A DNA stretch of 64,000 bases from Methanococcoides alaskense (GTDB lineage Archaea > Halobacteriota > Methanosarcinia > Methanosarcinales > Methanosarcinaceae), in assembly GCF_031454185.1 (NCBI RefSeq), contig NZ_JAVDQI010000001.1, positions 496,001 to 560,000 of the forward strand, in the 5' to 3' direction. The stretch's first letter is position 1; each line of letters opens with the position of its first letter. Positions 25,293 to 35,314 of this stretch are shown here, piece by piece. The notes beneath the pieces are model-generated. The model was not told the origin of the DNA. It searched no databases and was given only the letters and a program-made list of their open reading frames with translations. The position numbers were made by a program, and so were the translations under genes.

Positions 25293-25928
25293 TCATACTT
25301 TCACGATTTTTGCTCTATCCCTGGTCAGATTCGTGAGCTTGTCTGCAAACCCATCTTCCTCGCCCTTTCTCACCTTAACGGATAGTTTGACCACATCACT
25401 ATAATCCTCTCCAGTGCCCTGTCCATATTCCTCAGCCAGCCTTTTGACCGACTGCATATCAGAATAATCAAGGCAGACCACCAATTCCACCATCTCATGG
25501 ACCTCAACTATCCCCGCTTCCTCGATCGCAGCAACTGCTGTTTCCCTGTAAGCCCTTGAAAGCCCGCCAAAACCCAGTTTGATACCGCCAAAATAACGAG
25601 TGACCACGACCACCGTATTGCTCAAGCCCTTAAGTTCCAGCACCTTGAAAACCGGCTTACCCGAGCTTCCGGCAGGTTCTCCGTCATCATCATACTTCGC
25701 CACCAGAGCATTGTCATTCTTTATCAGGTAAGCCGAAACATTGTGATTGGCATCACTGTACTGTCCTTTGAGCTGATCGATAAAGGACCTTGCCTCAGCC
25801 TCACTATCGATGGACCTCACATGACCTATGAAGGTAGAATTCCTGAACTCTTTTCGGACGACTGCAAAAGAACCTACTGTTTTGTACAATTCAACACCAT
25901 CGCAATTAATGAATGGAAATAACTGCAA
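25293..25928 (-). CDS. IMPACT/YigZ family protein
   Basis: 211 residues. Signature DDDGEPAGSSGKPVFKVL followed by VVVTRYFGGIKLGFGGL is diagnostic of UPF0029/IMPACT N-terminal domains, and the C-terminal part is the small ferredoxin-like YigZ domain. Archaeal function is unknown; the eukaryotic homologue modulates translation control. Starts at ATG 25928. Convergent with the methyltransferase. Confidence 0.9.
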   Translation of the reverse strand: MQLFPFINCDGVELYKTVGSFAVVRKEFRNSTFIGHVRSIDSEAEARSFIDQLKGQYSDANHNVSAYLIKNDNALVAKYDDDGEPAGSSGKPVFKVLELKGLSNTVVVVTRYFGGIKLGFGGLSRAYRETAVAAIEEAGIVEVHEMVELVVCLDYSDMQSVKRLAEEYGQGTGEDYSDVVKLSVKVRKGEEDGFADKLTNLTRDRAKIVKV

Positions 25929-26006
25929 ATATTTAGAAGGACGGGATACACAATCGATAACTATAACAAACTATAACCAAGAATTAATTGATGATACGTG
26001 AACTAC

Positions 26007-26024
26007 CACCTATTAAAATAGGTG
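26007..26024. repeat. Right-end palindrome of the tnpB element
   Basis: CACCTATT (26007-26014) and AATAGGTG (26017-26024) are perfect inverted repeats with AA between. They include the tnpB stop codon. Such hairpins are recognised by TnpA and also form part of the TnpB guide RNA scaffold. Confidence 0.75.
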
Positions 26025-27152
26025 ACTTCCTGTTTCATAGCCCAGACCAACGTCCGTGACTCCACAGGCTCTCTCCGTAGTCCCTACGGTGCATAGATTT
26101 AGAATATTGATTGCTGCATTAACATCCCTGTCAAGCTCAAGTCCACACTCGAGGCACTTGTGTACCCTGACCGATAGACCTTTCCTGACAATGTTTCCAC
26201 AACTGCTACATTTCTGTGATGTATTGTATGGGTTAACCAATTCGACATACTTGCCAGCTTCTTCCGCTTTGCTTTTTGCCATCTGGATCAGTTGACCCCA
26301 TGCAACATCCATTATTGATTTTGCAAGATGATGATTCTTAACCATATTCCTGATGCTCAGATCCTCGAACACTATCCAGTCAAACCTGTCGACAAGGATT
26401 CTGCTCAACTTATGGTTAAAATCAAGTCTCTGGTTACGTATCTTTCTGTGAACCTTAACAACTTTAAGTTTCTGTTTAAGACGGTTTGATGATTCCTTTT
26501 TCTTCTTGCTCAGTCTCTTCTGCTGGACTGCAAAGGACCTCTCAGACTTGCGGTAATATGTAGGAGAATCGAATTGTTCCCCATTGCTCAATGAGACACA
26601 CGAGTTAAGCCCCACATCGACCCCTATGAATGTAACAGGATCGATCTTTTCAGGACTTGTACCCATATCAACAGAAAAGACTGCATACCATTGATCCCCT
26701 TTACGTTTGATAGAACATGTCTTGATCTTGCCTTCTATCTCTCGGTGTTGTTTAATTTTGATACTCCCTATCTTGGAAAGTTTCAGTTTAGTTCCTTCTA
26801 TCCTGAAACCAGATTGAGGATATGTGAAACTGTTATACCTGTCCTTTCCTTTGAACCTTGGATACCCTGGCGTTTCACCTGATTTGCACCGTCTAAAAAA
26901 AGCATCAAATGATTTTCCAAGTCTTCGCAATACATCCTGTTTGATCTGTGAGAATACTTCAGTCCTACACTCGATATACTTGACCTGATTTATCTGGTCA
27001 AATGTCGTTAATCCCTGGTTGCATCGGTCATACGCATCCCTTCTGTCCGAAAGAAACTCGTTGTAGATGTATCTGCATACGTCCAGAGTTTTGACCAGAA
27101 CAATCTCCTGTTCTTTGGCCGGGTACAGACGGAATTTGTAGGATTTCCGCAT
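26013..27152 (-). CDS. tnpB: TnpB RNA-guided nuclease (IS605 OrfB family)
   Basis: 379 residues, full length. Begins RKSYKFRLYPAKEQE, the standard TnpB opening. RuvC residues are intact: Asp in GVDVGLNSC, Glu in FEDLSIRNM and Asp in LDRDVNAAINIL. The zinc finger is CSSCG and CLECG. TnpB uses a guide RNA made from the element's right end to cut DNA; here that RNA would overlap the gene's 3' end (about 25950-26100). Seems active by sequence. Confidence 0.95.
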   Translation of the reverse strand: MRKSYKFRLYPAKEQEIVLVKTLDVCRYIYNEFLSDRRDAYDRCNQGLTTFDQINQVKYIECRTEVFSQIKQDVLRRLGKSFDAFFRRCKSGETPGYPRFKGKDRYNSFTYPQSGFRIEGTKLKLSKIGSIKIKQHREIEGKIKTCSIKRKGDQWYAVFSVDMGTSPEKIDPVTFIGVDVGLNSCVSLSNGEQFDSPTYYRKSERSFAVQQKRLSKKKKESSNRLKQKLKVVKVHRKIRNQRLDFNHKLSRILVDRFDWIVFEDLSIRNMVKNHHLAKSIMDVAWGQLIQMAKSKAEEAGKYVELVNPYNTSQKCSSCGNIVRKGLSVRVHKCLECGLELDRDVNAAINILNLCTVGTTERACGVTDVGLGYETGSHLF

Positions 27153-27373
27153 ATTATTATATACGCTTTGATACTACTAATATATATCAGAAACAAGAAC
27201 AAACAACTTTTTACGCAATTCATCCATCTGTTTCATCTTGCAGTTACACTGCAAGACATCCAGATTAATCTGGATGTTTTCGATGAAATGAAACTCCCAT
27301 TAAATCTTCGTTTTAATGCGAAATTAAAATGGGTGGTATTCTTGCTTATTTAATTATAAAATAGAGGGATTAC

Positions 27374-28513
27374 ATGTTATATCGTAAATTTGGCAATGCA
27401 GATGAAAAGGTCTCGATACTTGGATTTGGTTGCATGAGACTCCCCGTCATCGATGGAAAAGAAGATCAGATCGATGAAGAAAAAGCGACCAGAATGATCG
27501 AATTTGCCATTGAAAATGGGGTCAATTACTTTGATACCGCTTACCCGTATCATGCAGGAATGAGCGAACCTTTTGTTGGAAAGGTACTTGCCAACGGTCT
27601 TCGGGACAAGGTGCTCCTTGCCACAAAGCTTCCATTATGGCTTGTCCAGACAAGGGAGGACATGGACAGATTCCTTGAAGAACAGTTAGAACGCCTTCAG
27701 ACAGACCATATTGACTTTTACCTCATGCATGGATTTACCAGAGGATACTGGAACAGAATGAGAGAGCTTGGCATGTTCGAATTCATTGAAAGTGCCATAT
27801 CCAGTGGAAAGATCAAATATATCGGATTCTCGTTCCACGACGACATAACGGTATTCAAAGAGATCATAGATGGCTACGACTGGGATTTCTGCATGATACA
27901 GTATAATTTCATGGATGAGGACTACCAGGCAGGAAAGCAGGGACTTCAATATGCTGCACAAAAAGGCATAGATGTAGCTATAATGGAACCCCTAAGGGGA
28001 GGAAATCTCGTACAGGTGCCTGAAACAGTACAGCGCATCTGGGACAGTGCCGAAATAAAACGCACCCCTGCGAACTGGTGTTTCCAGTATTTGTGGGACC
28101 AGCCGGAAATAAGCATAGTTCTTAGCGGAATGAGCACTTTGGAGCAGGTGGAGCAGAATATTGCCTATGCTGAGAAAGGAGAAGCAAATTCGCTTACAGA
28201 TAATGACAAAGAAGTTCTCCAAAAGGTGCGCAAGTTCTACAATGAGAAAATGGAAGTCAATTGTACTAACTGCAAATATTGTATGCCATGCCCAACAGGA
28301 GTGAATATACCGGCCGCATTTACCTATCTTAACAGTGCCTCAATGTATGGCAATGTTGAAAAAGCAAGTTTCCAATACGGTCTGTTCGTACCCCCCGAAG
28401 AAGCAGCCTCCAGGTGCACGGAATGTGGGCTGTGCGAAGAACATTGTCCGCAGCATATTCAGATACGAGAGATCCTAAAAAGGGTTGTGGAAGTTCTGGA
28501 AGGAAATGATTGA
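27374..28513 (+). CDS. Aldo/keto reductase with C-terminal iron-sulfur clusters
   Basis: 379 residues. AKR fold: GFGCMRLPVID at the start, catalytic Tyr in YFDTAYPYHAG, Lys in LLATKLP, His in FYLMHGF. The C-terminus holds two motifs, CTNCKYCMPCPTGV and CTECGLCEEHCPQ, for 4Fe-4S clusters. Members are common in anaerobes and probably exchange electrons between a ferredoxin and a carbonyl substrate; substrate unknown. Good AGAGGGAT ribosome site. Confidence 0.92.
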   Translation: MLYRKFGNADEKVSILGFGCMRLPVIDGKEDQIDEEKATRMIEFAIENGVNYFDTAYPYHAGMSEPFVGKVLANGLRDKVLLATKLPLWLVQTREDMDRFLEEQLERLQTDHIDFYLMHGFTRGYWNRMRELGMFEFIESAISSGKIKYIGFSFHDDITVFKEIIDGYDWDFCMIQYNFMDEDYQAGKQGLQYAAQKGIDVAIMEPLRGGNLVQVPETVQRIWDSAEIKRTPANWCFQYLWDQPEISIVLSGMSTLEQVEQNIAYAEKGEANSLTDNDKEVLQKVRKFYNEKMEVNCTNCKYCMPCPTGVNIPAAFTYLNSASMYGNVEKASFQYGLFVPPEEAASRCTECGLCEEHCPQHIQIREILKRVVEVLEGND

Positions 28514-28607
28514 TAGAACACTTCATATATAATTAGATGGAACTTATATGGGTACTTGAAGATTATAATTGTTAACTGAGTAGTTCACCGAAAGGTAGGC
28601 AACATCA

Positions 28608-31600
28608 ATGACAGAAAACGGTCGTTTTGTCTCTATTGAAGATCTTGTGAACAAAGGGGAGGAGAAATACAAGTTCCTCATAGAGAATACAAGTGATATC
28701 CTCTACATAGTGAATTCAGAAGGAATTGTACTTTATATCAGCCCACAGATGAATCACTATGGCCTCGATCCAAAAGATATACAGAACACTCATTTTAAAG
28801 ACTACGTGTACCCGGGTGATGGTGAAAGGCTCATTGATGAGTTCTGGAAGACGATGGAAAGTCGTAGAGCTATTAATACAACTTTCAGATTGGTCGATAG
28901 CGAAGGAAATCCACATTGGATGGAAAACCTGCCACAGTTCCAGAGCAATAAAGATGGTAGCTCAGCAGGCATCATTGGAGTTCTCAGGGATATAAACGAA
29001 CATAAGCTCACGGAAGAGGATCTGCGGACAGATCGCAAACACCTTGAAAAGCTTGTTGATGAAAGGACCGCTGAACTGACAAAGGCCAACGAGGACCTAA
29101 AAAAGGAAATTGAGGAACGAAAGGAAATTGAAGCTTCCCTGAAAGAAGAGAAGGCCCTTTCAGAAAGTATATTGCGTGTAGCTCCGATCGGAATTGGAAA
29201 AGTTACTGGTAGGAAGATATTGGAAGTGAACGATGAAGTCTGTCGTATGACAGGGTATCAAAGGTCAGAAATGATAGGGCAGGATACCCGGAAATTCTAT
29301 CTTTCCAATGAAGATTACAAAAAGGCCGGGGAAGAGATATACCCCGATCTAACTGAAAAACGAATAGCTACTGTAGAGTACCCTTTCAAAAGGAAGAACG
29401 GACAGATAACAGACATACTGCTTAATTTTGCTCTTGCAGACCCTGACGATGCTTCAAAAGGGTATATTTTCACAATGCAGGATATCACTAAGAAAAAGCT
29501 TGCTGAAAGGACCATTCGAGAAAAGGAAGCAAAGAACAGAAGTATATTCCTTGCCACACCGATCGGGATTGGTGTTGTCTGGGATAGGGTATTCAAAGAT
29601 GTGAATCAGGGATTCTGTGATATTGTAGGCTACTCAAGAGAAGAGCTCATCGGAAGGAACGTAATGATATGTTACGATTCCGAAGAGGAGTACAATAAAG
29701 TTGGTATTGAGCTTATTAAGCTTATAAAAGACAGAACAACGGAAACTGTCGAAACAAAGCTCAGAAAAAAGGAAGGAACCCCTATTGACGTGCTACTAAC
29801 AGTAGCTCTGGTAGATCCCAAAGATCCCGAAGTAGGAATGACCTTTACCGCACAGGACATCACCGAATAGAAAAGGATAGACCTGGAAAAGGAGAAGAAA
29901 AAGAGACATATTCGGAGTATATTCCAGGCAACACCAACAGGAATAGGGATCACATGGGCACGCAAGTTCCTCGATGTTAATGACAAACTGTACAAGATGT
30001 TCGGATATACAAAAGAGGAACTTATCGGACAGAATACTGAGATGCTCTATCCAAGTCATGAAGAATACGAACGTGTCGGCAAAGAACTGAAGAGAATTAT
30101 CGATAGCAAAAAACCAGGTCTGATAGAATCACAATGGGTTCGCAAAAACGGGGATATCAGAGATATCTATATGACATTTGCACTTATCGATGTTAATGAC
30201 CCTTCGACAGGGGTTACCTTTACAGTGCAGGATTTTACAGAGAAAAAACTTGCCGAAGAAGATCTGTACAGACTTAACCAATTCCAGCAGACCATCATTG
30301 AAAGTGCAGATGTCTGGATAAATGTCCTCAACAAGGATGCAGAAGTAATTGTTTGGAACAATGCTGCGGAGGCCATAAGTGGATATTCCAGGAAAGAAGT
30401 ACTTGGAACGACAAAAATATGGGATCACTTATATCCTGATAAAAAATATAGAAATGAGATATTCGCCACAGCTAATGCCATCATAAACGAAGGAAAGAAG
30501 GTCTCAGGATTTGAAACTGTGATCAAACGAAAAGATGGGAAAGAGCGTATAATATCATGGAATTCAAGGAATCTTCTTGATGAGAGCGGCGAGACCATTG
30601 GCTCAATTGCAATTGGAAATGATATCACTAGGCAAAAAGAAGCCGAGAAGGTGAAAAAACAACAAGTTCATTTCATGCAGGAACTTATCGATGCCATTCC
30701 AGTGCCAATATTCTATAAAGACAAGGACGGGATCTACCTTGGATGCAACAATACTTTTGCAGAATTTACAGGCATACCAAAAAAAGATATGATCGGAAAA
30801 GGTGTTTATGAGCTGTACGAGAACGATATCGCAGAGAAGTACAATCAAATGAATACGGAGCTCATTGAAAAGGGAGGAACTCAGACATACGAGTACTACT
30901 TGCGATCAGTTTCCGGACAAAAACGTGCAGTTATTTTCAATAATTCGGTTTTCACAGATATAGATGGTAACGTTGCAGGACAGATCGGTGCCGTTTTCGA
31001 TATAACAGAGCGTAAAGAGGCAGAGGAAGCCCAAAGAAAGCACGCCCATTTCATGCAGGAACTGCTTGAAGCGATCCCTGCACCTGTGTACTATAAAGAT
31101 AAGAATGGGAACTATCTTGGCTGCAACGGGGCCTTTGAGACATTTTCCGGTTCAAAATGTGAGGATATGGTAGGAAAGGATGCATATGGGGTATATGATG
31201 AAAAGCAGGCTGAAGAATACCACCATATGGACCGGGAACTTGTGAAGAACGGCGGAACACAGACATACGAATCTGAGGTCGTTTACATGGGAGATAATAC
31301 AGAACGTAATGTCCTTTTCAATAAGTCCGTTTTCACTGACATGAATGGAGAAACTGCAGGACTCATAGGAGTTATCCTTGACATTACTCAGCGCGTGGAA
31401 TCAGAAAACAAACTGAAAAAACAGCTTCATTTCCTTCAGGAACTGATGGACGCTATACCTGCACCGATGTTCTATAAAGACAAAAAAGGACTATATATCG
31501 GATGTAACAAAGCTTTCGAAGATATGACAGCTCATAAGAAAGATGATATTATTGGAAAAAGTGTATATGAGCTTTGTCAAAATGATCTTGCGTATAAATA

Positions 31601-32489
31601 TCACGAAATGGATATGGACCTCATGGCCAGCGAAGGTACGCAGATATACGAAGGTCAGGTCGAAAATCCAGTGACAAAAAGCAGACAAGATGTGATATTC
31701 CACAAATCGGTCTTCACGGATATGAATGGAGAAACGTTAGGACTTATTGGAGCCATCCTTGATATCACAAAACGTGTCAGGTCCGAAAAATTGCTTAAAA
31801 AATACTCTGAAGAACTTGAGCATTCAAATGAACTCAAAGATATCTTTACAGACATCATGCGACATGATCTATTGAACCACGCAACTGTAATAAGTGGATA
31901 TACATACATGATGCTTTCTTCAGAAGATGATGAAACGAAGCTGAAAAGATTGGGAAAGATCGATCTCAGTACCAAAAACCTTATTGAACTTATTGAAAGT
32001 GCAGCTGCTTTTGCCAAACTGGATTCTACCGATGATATGGAGTTTGAAACCATTGATGTTGGCAATATGATAAATGGCGTTATAGCCAACTTTGAGTATC
32101 AGGCAGAAGAAAAAGGTGTGTATATCAGGATAATTTCGGAAGGGTCATGCACTGCACTTGCAAATCCAATGATAGAGGAAGTTTTCATCAATTTAATATC
32201 AAATGCATTGAAATACGGATCTGACAAAGGGGACATAGTGGTCCGAATTGAAGATGCGGACGATAACTGTAAGATCGCGGTTACTGATTCAGGCGAAGGT
32301 ATTTCAGACGAAGACAAGCCATTGGTATTCGAACGTTTCAAACGTGTGGGAAACAAGAGTATAAAGGGAAGCGGGCTTGGCCTTGCCATCGTAAAAAGGA
32401 TAGTTGAACTCCATAAAGGCAAAGTTGGTGTGGAAGATAATCCTGAAGGACAAGGTAGTATGTTCTGGGTCACATTGAAGAAAGCATAA
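28608..32489 (+). CDS. Multi-PAS sensor histidine kinase with in-frame UAG (probable pyrrolysine)
   Basis: 1293 residues if UAG codon 421 (29868-29870) is read. About eight PAS domains follow each other (roughly 20-138, 190-305, 312-420, 432-550, 555-675, 680-805, 805-930, 930-1060), with a coiled coil near 140-190. The kinase core has H-box DIMRHDLLNH (His1086), N-box NLISNALKYGS and G-boxes DSGEGIS and GSGLGLAIV. UAG falls in the linker after the third PAS domain (AQDITE), at the position where the preceding linker has Lys, and the next PAS follows without a break. No transmembrane segment is obvious, so it is likely cytosolic. No response regulator is adjacent. Confidence 0.9.
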
Positions 32490-32536
32490 ATAATTATTAG
32501 GACATAGTAAAGATATAGAAAAATGGGAGGAATCAA

Positions 32537-32770
32537 ATGGAAGAATTCACAACAGAGGAACTTGCAAAATACAACGGCAAAGATGGAGAAAAATGCTATA
32601 TTGCATATAAAGGGAAGGTCTATGATGTAACCGAGAGCATGCTATGGGAGGACGGTGACCATCAGGGAATGCATGAGGGAGGCATTGACCTTACAGCTGA
32701 TCAGGAAGATGCGCCCCATGATGACGATGTACTGGAAGATTTACCAGTAGTGGGAACTTTGAAGGCCTGA
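32537..32770 (+). CDS. Cytochrome b5-like heme-binding domain protein
   Basis: 77 residues. Pattern FTTEELAKYNGKDGEKCYIAYKG, YDVTES and HQGMHEGG matches short prokaryotic cytochrome b5/steroid-binding domain proteins; HxxxHEGG supplies histidines, though only partially the classical HPGG heme site. Preceded by GGGAGG. It begins 47 bases after the kinase gene and may be cotranscribed. Function unknown. Confidence 0.75.
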   Translation: MEEFTTEELAKYNGKDGEKCYIAYKGKVYDVTESMLWEDGDHQGMHEGGIDLTADQEDAPHDDDVLEDLPVVGTLKA

Positions 32771-32785
32771 AACCTTCTTTTTTTC

Positions 32786-32815
32786 GAGGCTTTGGTAGCC
32801 TCATTTTATTTTTTA
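32786..32815 (+). terminator. Terminator after the cytochrome b5-like gene
   Basis: GAGGCT (32786-32791), loop TTGGT, AGCCTC (32797-32802), then ATTTTATTTTTT. Confidence 0.8.
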
Positions 32816-32928
32816 CCCTATGATAAGCTCAAGAGTGAACAGCATTTTTTGAACGGTTGTGTCCGAAATGTACATTACCAGCCACAATAGATACACAATA
32901 CGGCAATTTTTGCCCATTTAATGAAAAG

Positions 32929-32938
32929 TTATATAAAC
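32929..32938 (+). promoter_or_regulatory. TATA box of the cysteate synthase gene
   Basis: TTATATAAAC lies with its centre about 26 bases before ATG 32959. Archaeal transcripts start about 22-27 bases after the TATA centre, so the message would begin at or next to the start codon (leaderless). Confidence 0.55.
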
Positions 32939-32958
32939 ATATTTTCCGACTTGAACCC

Positions 32959-34212
32959 ATGAACAAATATATTGTGAAATGCCCCGGATGCGGGGAAGTT
33001 CGTGACCCATACGCATTACACTGCCCTGATGATGATGCATTGCCACGTACCGAATACTTCAAAAAGCAGATCGAGCCAACCGATATGCCGGGAATATGGA
33101 GATATTACGATTGGCTGCCTGTAAACGGCATAATAGAGAAAGGTTCCGGCAGACCCGTGACCTACAAAAGCGAAGGGTTTGCAAAAGAGCTGGGATTGAA
33201 CGACCTGAACATAACTTTCAATGGATACTGGCCTGAAAAAGAGGGTGCCATAAGAACATGCAGTTTTAAAGACCTTGAATCGTTCCCAACCATACAGCGC
33301 CTCATGGAACACAATGAGAAGAGGATACTCGTTGTAGCATCCGCCGGCAATACTGCCAGGGCATTTACTCATGTGGCATCAATAACAGGATATCCAGTAT
33401 TGCTCATAGTTCCAAAGAACAGTACATATAGGCTCTGGACAACTGAAGAGGACACATCTTCGGTCTGTACGGTAACTGTAGATGGTGATTATTACCAGGC
33501 CATCGCAATGGCGGAAAAGATAGCAGCAAGGGATGGTTTTGTCAGTGAAGGCGGAGCACGCAACGTTGCCAGACGTGATGGTATGGGAACCGTGATGCTT
33601 GATGCGGTCCTCACTACAAAGAGCCTACCCCAGCATTATTTCCAGGCTGTCGGAAGCGGTACTGGCGGAATATCCGCCTGGGAAGCTTCCATGAGGCTCA
33701 TAGAAGATGGCCGTTTCGGGAATAATATGCCACGCCTTCATCTTGCACAAAACCTGCCATGTGCCCCGCTTTATTCAACCTGGACAGGCGAACAGACCAA
33801 TGGGAACTGCCCGGAAGAGATGTACGATGATGTGCTGTTCAACAGAAAACCACCATACGGAGCCATCGGTGGAGTGAAGGATGCCCTTGATGACACTAAT
33901 GGGATCATCTACGGAATAACGAACAAAGAAGCTGATCAGGCAAGAAAGCTCTTTGAAGAGAACGAAGGCATTGACATATTACCTGCTCCTGCAATTGCCT
34001 GTGCAGCCATTATGAAAGCTCTGGAAAAAGGCGAGATAAAGGCTGATGAAAGTATTGTTCTGAACATTACCGGAGGAGGTCAGAAACGCCTGGAAGAGGA
34101 ATTACCGACCCGTCAGTTGGGTGTTGATCTTGAAGTATCCTCTGATGACACCGATGCAGAGAACAAGATATTGGAAAAGGTCGCTGAACTTTTAAAGAAC
34201 AGAGGTTATTGA
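32959..34212 (+). CDS. Cysteate synthase
   Basis: 417 residues from ATG 32959. The frame stays open upstream to a TTG at 32857, but the TATA box falls inside that stretch, so the later start is chosen. Threonine-synthase fold: PLP lysine in TCSFKDLESF, ASAGNTARAF binds the cofactor phosphate, GSGTGGISAWE is the PLP-binding loop. In Methanosarcinaceae this paralogue converts phosphoserine and sulfite to cysteate, the first step of their coenzyme M route. It is followed by comD and comE, which confirms the role. Confidence 0.92.
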   Translation: MNKYIVKCPGCGEVRDPYALHCPDDDALPRTEYFKKQIEPTDMPGIWRYYDWLPVNGIIEKGSGRPVTYKSEGFAKELGLNDLNITFNGYWPEKEGAIRTCSFKDLESFPTIQRLMEHNEKRILVVASAGNTARAFTHVASITGYPVLLIVPKNSTYRLWTTEEDTSSVCTVTVDGDYYQAIAMAEKIAARDGFVSEGGARNVARRDGMGTVMLDAVLTTKSLPQHYFQAVGSGTGGISAWEASMRLIEDGRFGNNMPRLHLAQNLPCAPLYSTWTGEQTNGNCPEEMYDDVLFNRKPPYGAIGGVKDALDDTNGIIYGITNKEADQARKLFEENEGIDILPAPAIACAAIMKALEKGEIKADESIVLNITGGGQKRLEEELPTRQLGVDLEVSSDDTDAENKILEKVAELLKNRGY

Positions 34213-34238
34213 ATGAACGGTGCCATCGATCTTAAAGT

Positions 34239-34748
34239 GTGGTGATACAAATGGATGCCAGTGTAGCAGTATTTAACGGTATAAAGATGACAGGTGTGGA
34301 CTTTGTAGTGAGTGTACCCTGCATTAACCTGAAAGAAATATTCCCCATGATCGATGACGATCCTACGATGATACATATTCCGGTCACGCGTGAAGAGGAA
34401 GGTGTGGGTATCTGTGCCGGAGCTTACATGGGAGGAAGGATCCCCGCAATGCTAATGCAAAATTCGGGACTCGGAAACTCGATCAATGCTTTGGCATCAT
34501 TGAACAACCTTTTTCATATCCCGCTACTCCTTATAATGAGCCACCGTGGTTGTGAAGGGGAGACGATCTGTGCACAGTACCCAATGGGACAAATGACACC
34601 TTCGTTACTCGATACCCTTGACATACCATATGTAGTTCCCACGATCGATACTGTGGAAGACGCAATACATTATGCGTGGAGAATAGCCATTGAAAAAAAG
34701 AGACCTGTAGCGGTTCTTCTTGAGATCGGGTTCTGGGAGGCAGAATGA
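34239..34748 (+). CDS. comD: Sulfopyruvate decarboxylase alpha subunit
   Basis: 169 residues, the N-terminal (PYR) half of a thiamine-diphosphate decarboxylase: VPVTREEEGVGICAGAYMGG carries the catalytic Glu, and QNSGLGNSINALASLN follows. With ComE it decarboxylates 3-sulfopyruvate to sulfoacetaldehyde. GGTGAT precedes the ATG. ATGA overlap with comE. Confidence 0.94.
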   Translation: MVIQMDASVAVFNGIKMTGVDFVVSVPCINLKEIFPMIDDDPTMIHIPVTREEEGVGICAGAYMGGRIPAMLMQNSGLGNSINALASLNNLFHIPLLLIMSHRGCEGETICAQYPMGQMTPSLLDTLDIPYVVPTIDTVEDAIHYAWRIAIEKKRPVAVLLEIGFWEAE

Positions 34749-35314
34749 AACGTTTCAATGCCATTAAAGCGATAGTTCAAAAGGCAGAAGATAAGGATTC
34801 ACTCCTCATCTGCAATATTGGATACCCTTCCCGCGAACTACATGATCTGAAAGACAGGAGCGCAAACTTCTACATGCTGGGTTCAATGGGACTTTCATCA
34901 TCCATCGGTCTTGGAGTTGCCCTTTCAGTTCCCGACAGGCATGTCATAGCAATAGACGGGGACGGTTCGGTCCTGATGAACATGGGAAGTCTTGCCACCA
35001 TTGCACACCAACATCCTGAAAATTACCTTTTGATAATAATAGATAATGGAGCCTACGGTTCTACCGGAGACCAGCTCACAGCCACAGCTCTTGGTACCGA
35101 TCTCGCAATCGTTGCAAAAGGAGCTGGTATCGATGAAGTTCATAATACGTTCAGCGAAGAGGAATTCAGGGAGAAACTAAAAAATGTTGACAGGGGAGTA
35201 ATTGTGGTGCACGTTGATGCAGGAAATTCAAAAGTTCCTGTGATACACCTGACCCCTGAAAAGATAATCGAAAGGTTCATGTCCGAATGCGCTCGACCAT
35301 CGATGTCATCCTGA
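34745..35314 (+). CDS. comE: Sulfopyruvate decarboxylase beta subunit
   Basis: 189 residues, the TDP-binding half: AIDGDGSVLMNMGSLATI and NGAYGSTGDQ match the GDG...N cofactor motif. Translationally coupled to comD. Its last 38 bases overlap the convergent methanogenesis marker gene, so the two 3' ends are antisense to each other. Confidence 0.94.
   Translation: MKRFNAIKAIVQKAEDKDSLLICNIGYPSRELHDLKDRSANFYMLGSMGLSSSIGLGVALSVPDRHVIAIDGDGSVLMNMGSLATIAHQHPENYLLIIIDNGAYGSTGDQLTATALGTDLAIVAKGAGIDEVHNTFSEEEFREKLKNVDRGVIVVHVDAGNSKVPVIHLTPEKIIERFMSECARPSMSS

Larger units (their letters stand above)
25998..27180 (-). mobile_element. IS200/IS605-group element carrying only tnpB (approximate ends)
   Basis: The tnpB gene is followed at its 3' end by GTGAACTACCACC and a palindrome that overlaps the stop codon, a layout typical of the right end of IS605/IS1341-type elements. 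No tnpA was found in either direction, so it would depend on a transposase elsewhere. The left boundary is estimated from the AT-rich upstream sequence and is uncertain. Confidence 0.6.

Noticed and set aside
26056..27140. Plus-strand frames inside the tnpB element
   Set aside because: They are antisense to intact TnpB and show no domain.
32857..32958. N-terminal extension of cysteate synthase with a CPKC motif
   Set aside because: It would begin at TTG, contains the gene's TATA box, and family length fits the ATG at 32959.
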